Assembly (NCBI GenBank): GCA_033239005.1
Contig: BSQZ01000028.1
Location: 576,501-640,500, forward strand
Source: Lamellibrachia satsuma
Lineage: Eukaryota > Annelida > Polychaeta > Sabellida > Siboglinidae
Direction of reading: 5' to 3'
DNA: 64,000 nt
Made by a program: the position numbers and the translations under genes. This document shows, one piece after another, positions 54,031 to 64,000 of the stretch (its first letter is position 1; each line of letters starts with the position of its first letter). Under the pieces are notes generated by a model that searched no databases, had not been told where the DNA came from, and saw only the letters and a program-made list of their open reading frames with translations.

Positions 54031-55685
54031 ATGTACTATCCTTGATGTGGCACTTTATTTAAAGCTTTCTGAAAATCTAAGTAGACAAAACCCACTGATA
54101 ACCCGTCGTCTACCCACTTTGTATTTTTTTTATAAAATAAAAGAGATTGGTTAGACATGACCTTGCTTGTTGGAACCCTTGTTGAGATGTATTTATTAAT
54201 TTATGTTTTACAAGGAATTCCACCATGTGGTCTCTAATTAATGTTTCGATTAATTTATATACAACTGATGTTAAACTCACCGGTCTGTAATTTTCTGGCT
54301 TGTTCCTCGACCCTTTCTTAAATAGTGGCGTAATATTTGCTTCTTTTCATTCTGAAGGAACTATTCCTTCTTCTAGTGACAAGTTAAACAATTTTGCAAG
54401 TGGTGTACTAATTTTTGTTTTGGTGGTCTCCCATCAACTCCAGGTGATTTATTATCTTCCATCTTCTTAATTTTCTTTGCTATCATTTCAGGAGTTACAA
54501 ATAACTGCCCTAAATGTTCTGATTTATTGTCCTAAAATTTAGTAAATGGAACTGGAAGTGAGGTCATATCTCCTGTGGTAAAAACTGAGCTGAAATACTC
54601 ATGCAGGACCTCTGCCATTTGAAACCCATCTGAAATTATGTTTCCCCTGTTGTTTTCCAGTGGTCCGAACTTATCTCGAACTTTCTGTTTACTCCTTACA
54701 TAAGCATAGAAACTCTTGCTGTAATTTTTCTATTATCTGCCAATTTTTTTTCAAAGGTTCTTTTAGATTTTTTAATTTCAACTGTAGCTAGGTTAAGTGC
54801 CTCTTTGTAATTTGCATAGTCTTCATCATTTCTGGTACGCCTATAAACCCTCCACATAGTTTGCTTAAACGCTATTTTTCTAATAGCTTCTTTTGACAAG
54901 TGTTTCTTTCTCGACCGTTTTCCTTGTTTTTTCAACGGAACAAATTTATCGATGATACTCTCAATTTCATATTTTAGAATATTCCAACATTCAAGTGCAG
55001 TCTTGTTCATCAGCATGTTATTCCAATCTAGCTTTGCTAAGTATTTTCTCATATCTTTATAATTACCTTTGTGGAAGTTTGTCCTATACGTTTTTTATTT
55101 TTACTTTCTGATTTTACAATGATGTCAAAATGTATTTGATTGTGGTCACTGTTACCCAATTGTTCATGTATTTTTACATTGTCCACTAATTCTTTTTTGA
55201 TGATAAAACTATATCTAATACATTTTCTCCCCTTGTTGGTTCTAGCACGTGCTGAGTAAGGAAGCTCTCCTGAAGTAAAAATAGAAATTGTTGGTCCTCA
55301 CCCCCTGTACTCTCCAGACATTTCCATCGTATGTGTCCATGGTTAAAATCTCTCATTATGATACATTCCCCTTTACTAACTTCCTTTATAGCATTTTGTA
55401 TTTTTGTGTTATCATCTTCGTTTATGTTTGGACTTCGGTAAACTAATCCAATAGTTAATTTTGAATTTCCAGAACTATTTTGCACCAAACAGCTTCATCG
55501 TAATCTGCTTTCCTTTTCTAATTTTATTTCATAAGCCTGAGTAGATTCTTTAACATATAAAATAACTCCCCCTCCCTTTCTTCCTATTCTATCTCTCCTA
55601 AAATAAGAAAAACGAATTAAACATTATGGTAGAAGATATTGACCCTCACCTAATTCAGCATCTGTTATATCTTGCAGAGATCTGA
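54030..55685 (-). mobile_element. CR1 LINE 5'/middle part (separate copy)
   Basis: The minus strand reads, from 55685 down: a small rearranged endonuclease start, GRKGGGVILYVKESTQAYEI-type sequence, LTIGLVYRSPN and FNHGHIRWKCLESTGGEDQQ (55488-55186), the linker frame LDWNNMLMNKTALECWNILK with RKKHLSKEAIRKIA (55052-54696), and polymerase N-terminal sequence to the palm motif near 54041-54110. A piece of about 45 bp at 55605-55650 is inverted (plus strand reads EDIDPHLI). It overlaps the coding range of the 51 kb copy, so the two are different insertions. Confidence 0.82.
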
Positions 55686-56530
55686 AAATGTGCATGGACC
55701 ATCTGGTGATTTAATGTATAATGATCCGTAATGTGTGATACGGAATAAAATAGGGATAATGTGTAATGGAGTTAATTTTAGTCAGTTGCTGATTTAGCTG
55801 AAATAAATTGCCTGCTAATTTCAAATAATCAAAATAAAATATTAATTATGTAAATATTTTAAGACATACATTTTCAAATTTCCTTCTAAAAACTGTATTC
55901 AAGCAACAGTATACTTTGAGTTTTTTCCATATAGGTTTCATTTGTCAGGGAAGCATTTACATTTTGCTGAAATAAAACTGAACAGTGCCATGCCTGCAAA
56001 TGAAGCTTTTCCCCGATCTACCCAATTAAGTACTTTTTATTAATCACAATAATTTGTTGTGCAATTAATATTGTATTACAGCTATTTGCTGACAGATATT
56101 AAGTTGTACTTAGCATGATCTAAGGCACTAGTTAACAGTATCTAACTACTTGCATGGTTTCAAAATGTAAATGTATGTGAATGATTTATATATTAATAGT
56201 AAACTTGTAAAATATATCTTGTTTGCTAATGACACTAAGTTGTTCAGAACATAAAAATATTAAGCAGTTTATGACAACATGTAATAACATCCCAACCATA
56301 TGCATGGGCTCGACAATCTTGATTTGGGGTAAGTTTCAGAGCCACTGTCTTTACCTCCTTGTACCGTTGACAAGCATCGCATCTAGCAACCTAACATAAA
56401 AATGGCAGAATAAAATTTATAAGAGGAGATGCAATGTTTTGGTCAATATGCCCATGACAAGGGTAATTTTGCACAAAGTGCTATACCAGTCAGATTCGAA
56501 CCTACCACACAAACTGAGAAATTAGCACTC
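55686..56530. other. Nothing recognised
   Basis: AT-rich sequence between the CR1 copy and the MITE. No coding, RNA or repeat signal was recognised. Confidence 0.45.
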
Positions 56531-56531
56531 A

Positions 56532-57054
56532 GATCATTCCATGTCAAATCAACCAATGGTCAAAAAGTTGATGTCTCAGAATTTGCTTAAATTTTAATCA
56601 AGGAATAAGTAGCTATACCTGAACACTCCTGCGAAAAACTAAGGATTTGCATTGTGTATGTGTATGTAACCCTATAACTATAATGTGAACGGGGCTAAGT
56701 GTCCCAAGATGCACCCGTTATTTTGATCTGTTTTCTAGTTAGGTGCTCCTAACTAGAGACGTTTACAAGCTACATATCTGTAATATGCATATGATACATT
56801 TGTTGAATATGACATATTGGTACAGATTAGCTATGCAAAATTCAAGAATGATAGGACAAAGGAAAATGGATATACCGGATGCACGAAAAGAATTGTTTTT
56901 TAGAAGGATTTCAGCAGGCTGTATATCCATTTTGGCAATATACTGGCAATAACCTATTAGTGCGCAGGTATATATTGGTTAAAATTTAAGCACATTTTGA
57001 GACATCTACTTTTGAAATTTCCTGAAAATTGGTTGATTTGACTTGGAATGACCC
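56532..57054. mobile_element. MITE with about 24-bp terminal inverted repeats
   Basis: The left end ATTCCATGTCAAATCAACCA and right end TGGTTGATTTGACTTGGAAT are inverted copies with one mismatch, about 520 bp apart. No coding capacity. A related right-end sequence (GTTGAATTCGCGTGGAATGA) occurs at about 58722-58741. Confidence 0.65.
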
Positions 57055-57261
57055 ACGGTCCTTAATGTAGACAAACTTAGCCAATCACTCCCACCATGTT
57101 AATGTATATTAACTGTATTTTTGCACTGCATCAGACATCAGAATAAATGTAACATGTCTAGTTACTATGTGGCTACATCATATAATTATATTAATTATTT
57201 TGACAGAAATAAAACAACATTTTGATTGTTAAATTAAATTATTAAAAGAAATTAACTAGGT

Positions 57262-57376
<115 letters not shown>

Positions 57377-57589
57377 TATGTTACAATGAAATATAAATCA
57401 TGACAATATTTTCTTGTAAAAGTTAAAGAGTTTAAAAACTTGAATTTTAAAGTCACACATGTAACGCCACGTCTGCAAAGTTATAAAGATGAAAAATGTT
57501 GTCTAAATGTCACACACGTAATGCTGGAATCACCCTTGATATATTTCAGGACTGCTGAAAAATGCTAAGTACAAAATATTGTTACATAA

Positions 57590-58700
57590 CTTTTATTAGG
57601 CATAAACCAGTCCAATACCATAAAAAACAACTAACTCTCAATATCTTTCGAGGCTTCCTTCACAAAAAGTGGCTACCATTATGGGATTTTTAACATAAAT
57701 GAATTGATTCGTATTTCACAAATTAATATCTCATGAACTAATCATAAATATATATCAACAACATTTGGTACAATTGTTTCCTGCAATGTGTAGATTATAT
57801 AACCATAATTAGAATGTGCATGTACATTGTATGGTTAATGTGAATAGTTTATGCCAAATAAAAACTACAGAACAATATATGTTACCCTACATTGATTTTT
57901 GGGTCTGAAGTAATAATAATGGTAAAAATATAGCGCCAATAATATCAGGGTTCGAATTTACCGGGGGTCTGTGGGTCCGTGGCCTCTAGATTCACTGCCG
58001 GCACCCCAATAGTTCCAAATCTTGGGGTCTGGCTGGCCAGTTTTGGTGGCTAACCCCAAGATTCTGAAAAGTGGGGGTCCGACTGGCCCCCACTAATTTT
58101 GAGCTGAATTCTATCCCTGTATATCCTCAGCAACCTGAGCTCAGAGGCATAACCAGAATCATTCAGCATTTACATAAACAGAAAAGCACAAAAGTCATCA
58201 TCAGCACGTAGATATAGTTTCAAATGATTTCAAAGTGATGGGTAGTTCACTCTAGACACAAGGTGCAGCTACAGAGAATTATGGAAACTAGACATGTCAT
58301 ATGGCTCTGATATGAACATTGGGATGCATATATACCCAAAATATAACACTTTTAACTGATAGATGTGCATCTAACACACGATCGATGCCTGAAAACCCCC
58401 TAACAAGTGATTTATTGAACAAATCTTTACTTTATCAGCTTAGTGCACAGTAACCATCAATAATATTTGTTGTAATTATGGTTATGTTATCTACACATTG
58501 CAGAGAACAATTCCAACAAGTTGTATTGATATAGGATAATTAGTTTGTGAGATATTATATATCCTGTGAATTATGAATCATTTTATTTATATTTAAAACG
58601 CCATCACAAAATGTTGTCTTACATTTCAAACTACCATACCTCAGAAACTACTGGAGCTAGGTTGTTCAAATTTGCGTTACATGCTTACCATTGGTTTTCA
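57590..58700. mobile_element. Long inverted-repeat (fold-back) element
   Basis: An arm at about 57650-57830 and another at about 58460-58640 are imperfect inverted copies; for example CTGCAATGTGTAGATTATAT and its complement around 58490, each flanked by an ACCATAATTA-type block. The loop contains a GC-rich patch with a perfect 11-bp hairpin AATCTTGGGGT/ACCCCAAGATT (58018-58028 and 58053-58063). No coding capacity. Confidence 0.6.
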
Positions 58701-58749
58701 CCAAACTAATTCATTAAATAGTTGAATTCGCGTGGAATGACCCTTTCTT

Positions 58750-59745
58750 GTGATTTAGAAAACAAAGTAATACAAATATTAAACATGTCAGAACCTCTCA
58801 TTCAATCTGAAACTCTGCAACAGCTGTAGCTTCAGCATTATTTATCCAAGAGAACTGAAACAAATAAAACATAATTTAAATAATAAGAAAAATTAATCTG
58901 ACTTTACAACCAATGGTAATGCATACTTAGACCACGTGTGCAGAGCAACTCTATAGATAAGACCCAAAAACTGTTCTGCCAACAAGCAGGATAATATTTC
59001 ATTAATGTTATACTTAATGATACTGATAACAAATGGAGTAACTGCAAATGGCAATCACTATTGATTTTCGACAATAGATCTAGTGCAGCTTTGCAAATAA
59101 TCATGTTCCGTAATGACAAAATAACTTCAGTGCCTCTATAGCGCATATGCCTGTACTTGACAAATCAATGTGCTTTACAATAAAATAATGCGTACGTACG
59201 CACGTATGTACGTACGTATGTATTGAAATTGGTCTGCTTGCACCCTCAGCATGTTGCAGCTAGGCAGAATTTTGGAAGAAGATACGTACATACATACATA
59301 CATACATACATACATACATAATATATACAGTTGCTGTGCGCATAGATAATGTATACAGTTGCTGTGCGAATAGTGTCATTTGACGATGTGCACAATCTGA
59401 ACATAAAATGAAGACCAATATTTAATAACATGACCTATATTTTTGCCAAGAAGTGTGACCAAATATGTACTTATTTGACCTATTACGTATTACCGCCTAC
59501 TTTCCTCTCATTGGTGCGTTCTGAAGGACTGTTTCGAGCCCACACTTTCTTCGTCGCTCGACCGGGCCGGTAGTAGGGGTGCCGTTTCTAGTTTTTGCCA
59601 GCTTGTCTTCTGGCGGACATATCTTCACTTGCCCTCCACCCACTTGTTCAGTTGTTTAACATCAGTCAGCCACTTTTGCTTTTCCTTTCTCAATCGATCC
59701 ACCACCGTCCGTTAGCATCTTCATACATTACTGGCCATTGATGTC
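58750..59745. other. Nothing firm; short tetranucleotide runs
   Basis: AT-rich sequence with small CGTA (about 59190-59222) and CATA (about 59285-59322) runs and an 18-bp direct repeat (ATACAGTTGCTGTGCG near 59324 and 59351). A GC-richer stretch at 59500-59720 has no recognised identity. Confidence 0.45.
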
Positions 59746-59754
59746 CTTAATCGT

Positions 59755-60000
59755 TTGATTCGTCCTGACAGTGCTGCGTCGATGCGTGGATTATAGTGCA
59801 CTTCTTGTCCTTTGACTCGTCCTGACAGTGCTGCGTCGATGCGTCGATTATAGTGCCCTTCCTGTCCTTTGACTCGTCCGAACAGTGCTGCGTCGATGCG
59901 TCGATTATAGTGCCCTTCCTGTCCTTTGACTCGTCCGAACAGTGCTGCGTCGATGCGTGGATTATAGTTTCCTTCTTGTCCTTTGACTCGTCCAAACAGT
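59755..60000. repeat. 57-bp minisatellite, about 4 units, 5' of gypsy copy B
   Basis: Same unit as 40905-42150 and followed by the same 340-bp sequence, but with about four instead of about 21 units. Confidence 0.93.
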
Positions 60001-63000
60001 GCCGCTTCGATTCACGGATACAGACACATGGTTATTTTATATTACTGCGCATACATTTCAACCTACGACGATCAAAATGACTGAGATTATTAGCCAATCG
60101 ACGTCGTTCCGTGCGGCTCGGCAGTCTCGCACCTACATGGTCGCTTCGCACACGCACGACCCATCGCTCCACCCCTTCATATAAAATAATACAGATTAAA
60201 CGCCAGAACCATTTCTCGCACACATCTACGCATCTTCGCCTGGACTCAAAGTGTATTTTTCATTGTGACAGAAATTATGTATGCACCCAGATTCTGTGTA
60301 TGTACATACATCAGCTAATTACGACCACATATGTAATAACTTCTTTTCCTGATTTAACTTATAAATATAATCGAAGTTTAAAATTAATTCGAATTGCATC
60401 TTACAAACTGATAAAAAGCAGCACGGAGCCTAGATAACCGAGGCTAAGATACCTATACCCGCGTGATTGAAGGCATCGTCAACAATAAAGTAACGATCAC
60501 GAGTAGGCCTAAGTTGTATACATCGATAGCGATTAAAAGTTTTTGTGAGATATCACAGTCAAGCAGAAGCCAATGTAAATGCGCGCATTTGGTGTCGAAC
60601 ACCGCAACTTTCGCAAGGAGGGCGACATTAAAAAGAAATATTTATAGTGATTAGTGTGTGACCAAAACAGACGGGGAGCGGACCACGAAACAAAACAGAC
60701 GGGGAGCGGACCACCAAACAAAACAGACGGGGAGCTGTAGTGTTCGAGTACTGCGAGTGGAAACGAGAACGATATGTGTTGTGCGGGGTGTAGGAGTTAT
60801 GAATAAATGTGCGTGTTCAGAATTGGGCTGATTACAAAAGACATAACAAATGGCGACGAGGATGGGATTCCGGTTCCAGGACTTCCTCCATTCGACACAA
60901 TGGACGAACCAAATACCCTGTGGTTGAAATGAAAAATTGGATAAGGTCATTCAATTTGTATCTTGCGGCAAAAGGCGTGGATAGTGATGGCCAGAAGGTT
61001 GCGTTGCTGCTATACATGGGAGGAATGGAGACAGACAGGACAGAAAGCAATATAATGCGGGTTTGGCAATGTTTAATGAAGCTATCAGAGACCAGGTAAT
61101 AGAGAAATACAGAAGCATGCACCTACGGAGAAAGTTCCTTGAGAAGTCTGGGAACATACTGTTGAAAGATCTGCAAGATGTCGCCAGAGCATTTGAAGCA
61201 ATAGACCTTCACATGAAGGCAATGGAAAATCCAGGAGCATCAAATGACCCACAAGTGAATGCTGTCAACAAAAAAAAGGAAAGGGAAATGATAGGGTTAC
61301 TGGAAGAACAACATCTCATAGGCAAACGGAACGGAGATGCTACCATTGAAATAGACAGGGACATTTTGTGCGTGACGCACAGTGCCCTGCACGCGACCAG
61401 GTGTGTAAACGGTGTGGGAAGCGTGGTCACTATCCAGTGTGTTGTAAAACACAGGGGTCTGAAAGGCCAAAATGGAAGGCTAGTGATACCACCAACCCAA
61501 AAGTGAAAACCTGTTACAAGGTGACCGGAAACAGACAGGGTGAAAACAGAGACGACTATGCTTTCACAGTTGACAACACTGGAAACGAGTCGGAAGTTGT
61601 GGACCTCAAGGTCGGAGGGGTGGCCATAACCTCAATACTCATCGACTCAGGGGCAACCTGTAACATTATGGACAAAGCCATATGGGAGATGCTCAAGAAG
61701 GATGGTGTAAAATGCGTGTCACGCAGAACAAACAAGAAACTGTTTGCATATGGACAAAAGAAACCCATTGATGTCCTTGGAACATTTGTGGCAGAGATTG
61801 AGTGTGAAAATAATGACAGGAAGTGTGAAGGAGAATTCACTGTCATAAAAGGGACCGGTAAAATACTACTCGGAAGACGTACAGCTGAAAAGCTAGATGT
61901 GTTGAGGGTTGGACCCCTCGAACACCCACACACATACTCCGTCACAGAAGAGGGGACTGATGCTGACATACGCCGGAAGTTCGCAGACGTATTTGCAGGC
62001 GTGGTAAAACTCAAGAATTACCAACTGAAGTTACACGTCGACAAAACCGTACAACCAATCGCGCAACCAGTACGTCGTTTGCCAGTCGGTCTGCGAGAGA
62101 AAGTAGAGAAGAAACTGGATGATCTACTGGAGAACGAGTTCATTGAAGAAGTTTCGAACACACCAACGACGTGGTTATCACCTCTTGTAGTAGTAGTCTA
62201 ATGCGAAGAGCCAACAAGGCAATTGTGAGAGAGAGAGAGAGACATCCTATTCCAACCATTGAGGAAGTTCGCCAAGACTTAAGTAGGTCGACGGTGTTCA
62301 GCAAGCTATATCTAAAATGGGGATTCCACCAAGTGGAGCTGGCAGAGGAGTTACGGAAAATAACTATATTCGTGACACACCGAGGATTGTACAGGTATCG
62401 CAGGCTAATGTTTGGCATTGCCTCAGCACCTGAGAACTATCAGAAGATCGTGAAGGATGTACTGCGAGACTGCAAGGGAGCAGCAAACATAGCAGACGAC
62501 GTGATCGTACATGGACGAGGTGTCAAGGAACACGACGAGAACTTGTTTGCCGTGCTGAATCGTCTCAAGGAGAGTGGCTTAACCCTGAACGGCGGTAAAT
62601 GCAAGTTCAGATTACCAAGCCGAACTTCGCAGAGGTGGCCGAACCACTAAGAATCCTCACCCGAAAGGATCAGAAGTTCACATGGGGAGAGAGGACCAAG
62701 AAGAAGCATTCAGAGAGCTGAAGAAGCTCATGACAAGCGCGGAGACGCTGGCTTACTTCAACAATGACTACAAAACACGCGTTGTAGCAGATGCAGGACC
62801 AACAGGACTCGGAACAGTTCTGACACAGCTCCAGGAGGGACAATGGAGAGTTGTGGCATACGCGCCCAGGAACCTCACAACAGCAGAGCGGGGATACTCC
62901 CAAACAGAGAAAGAGGCGTTGGCACTCGTGTGGACGTGTGAAAAGATTTCACCTATATGTGTATGGACATGAATTCGAATTGGCGACGGACCACAAACCG

Positions 63001-64000
63001 TTGGAGTGCATCTACAGCAGAACATCGAAGCCATCGGCGAGGATAGAAAGATGGGTGCTTCGTCTTCAAGGGAACCAGTACAAGGTGATCTACCGGCCAG
63101 GGAAAATAAACATTGCTGATGCGCTCTCACGACAAAATCAGACGACACCAAAAGACGAGAGTGGAGAAGAAATTGAGGTGGTGCGGATGATTGCTGAATA
63201 AAGCACACCAGTTGCTCTTACAGCACGTTACGTAGAAATTGAATCAGAAGAAGACGCAGAGCTGACCAGTGTGAGACACTACATACAACACGGGAACTGG
63301 CAGGAGTGCAAGATGCCATACTACACGTGTGTGAAGAATGAACTCTGTGTTCTTGGGAAGCTGGTGTTACGTGGGACAAGGATTGTAATACCAGGAAGAC
63401 TTCGAGATGATGTCCTACACCTTGCTCATGAAGGACACCAAGGGATCGTAAAGATGAAACAGCGGCTCAGAACCAAAGTCTGGTGGCCGAGAATGGACAA
63501 TGATGATGAGAAAATATGCAGATCATGCCATGGATGTCAAGTTGTGATTAAACTGAGTCCGCTAGAGCCGATGCAGAGAATTGAACCACTGACAGGACCG
63601 TGGCAAGACGTTGCTATAGACATAATGGGACCTTTGCTTACGGGCGAAAATCTGCTGGTGATAGTTGACTATTATAGTCGATTTTTCGAAGTTGTCATCA
63701 TGCAGTCGACTACAACCGAGAAAATCATCGGGGCTTTAATTCCTATCTTTGCCAAATATGGATACCCGTGTTCGGTGAAATCAGACAACGACAGTCAATT
63801 CCAATCTGAGTAATTCAAAAGTGTCTTACTAGAACATGGAATCGATCACCATACATCTCCACCTTTGTGGCCACAAGCAAATAGGGAGGTGGAGAGACAG
63901 AACCGAACACTTCTGAAAGCACTCAAAGTGGCTCATGTGGAAGGAAAGGGATGGAAAGGAGAACTCATGAAGTTTCTGTTGCCATACAGAACTACACCAC
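60001..64000 (+). mobile_element. Ty3/gypsy element copy B, incomplete at window end
   Basis: 60001-60850 is the putative 5' LTR region, with three copies of an AACAGACGGGGAGCGGACCA-type unit (60665-60735) and AATAAA near 60803. After a PBS-like site come gag (WIRSFNLYLAAKGVDSDGQK), a zinc knuckle CKRCGKRGHYPVCC (about 61404), protease ILIDSGATCNIMD (61638-61675), and RT split near 62170. Motif A reads KLYLKWGFHQ, with Tyr at 62308-62310 where Asp is expected; the second motif IADDVIVHG is intact. About 60 residues after KCKF are deleted. RNase H, HKPLECIYSRTSKPS and integrase (HEGHQG, CRSCHGCQ, DIMGPL, SDNDSQF) follow. A +1 frameshift near 62940 and stops at 63199-63201 and 63811-63813 match copy A. 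Non-functional as it stands. Confidence 0.93.
60851..60868 (+). promoter_or_regulatory. Primer-binding site of gypsy copy B
   Basis: TGGCGACGAGGATGGGAT begins three bases after a CA-type LTR end (ACATAACA). Its complement ends CGCCA and carries AATCCCATCC-like T-arm sequence, as expected for the 3' end of a tRNA primer. This marks the LTR/internal boundary. The tRNA species was not determined. Confidence 0.55.

Overview
The window is nuclear DNA from an animal, most likely a marine invertebrate; I cannot place it to phylum. The evidence is spliced genes with GT-AG introns, two metazoan housekeeping or lysosomal genes, a fibrinogen/EGF membrane protein, and many CR1-, RTE-like and Ty3/gypsy retroelements, DNA-transposon MITEs and minisatellites. 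There are no bacterial-style operons.

Three host genes can be supported. (1) 1264-6179 (+): the last four exons of ribosomal protein eS1/RPS3A. Its introns carry a five-member family of about 100-140 nt elements that look like box H/ACA snoRNAs. (2) 8017-32889 (-): a complete 11-exon lysosomal Pro-X carboxypeptidase (PRCP), about 556 aa. It has an intact Ser/Asp/His triad and an unexpected C-terminal transmembrane segment in its last exon. RPS3A and PRCP converge tail to tail. (3) 48814-50085 (-): an intronless 423-aa type I membrane protein with a signal peptide, fibrinogen-like domain, two EGF-like repeats, Thr-rich stalk, membrane helix and charged tail.

The rest is mobile or repetitive. 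PRCP introns hold several minisatellites (26, 34 and 77 bp), MITEs, and CR1 and RTE-like LINE fragments. 33.2-36.96 kb is a nearly full-length CR1 with an SGNH-esterase ORF1. 37-48 kb is a patchwork of LINE pieces, two fused gypsy elements and arrays of 48, 57, 21 and 78 bp units. 50.4-55.7 kb has two further CR1 copies, an RTE piece, a tRNA-derived SINE head and a long compound microsatellite. 56.5-58.7 kb has fold-back elements. 59.75-64 kb is a second, longer copy of the first gypsy element, running off the window.

The most unusual theme is minisatellite birth from transposon sequence. Units of 48, 78, 21 and 26 bp are tandem expansions of recognisable retroelement coding segments, at copy numbers from 3 to about 14, and there is also a 203-bp dimer. 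A 34-bp array is an iterated transposon end. A 57-bp array sits at the 5' edge of a gypsy element and differs in copy number (about 21 versus about 4) between two copies. A second theme is one dispersed repeat lying 80-95 bp upstream of the start codons of both PRCP and the fibrinogen/EGF gene.
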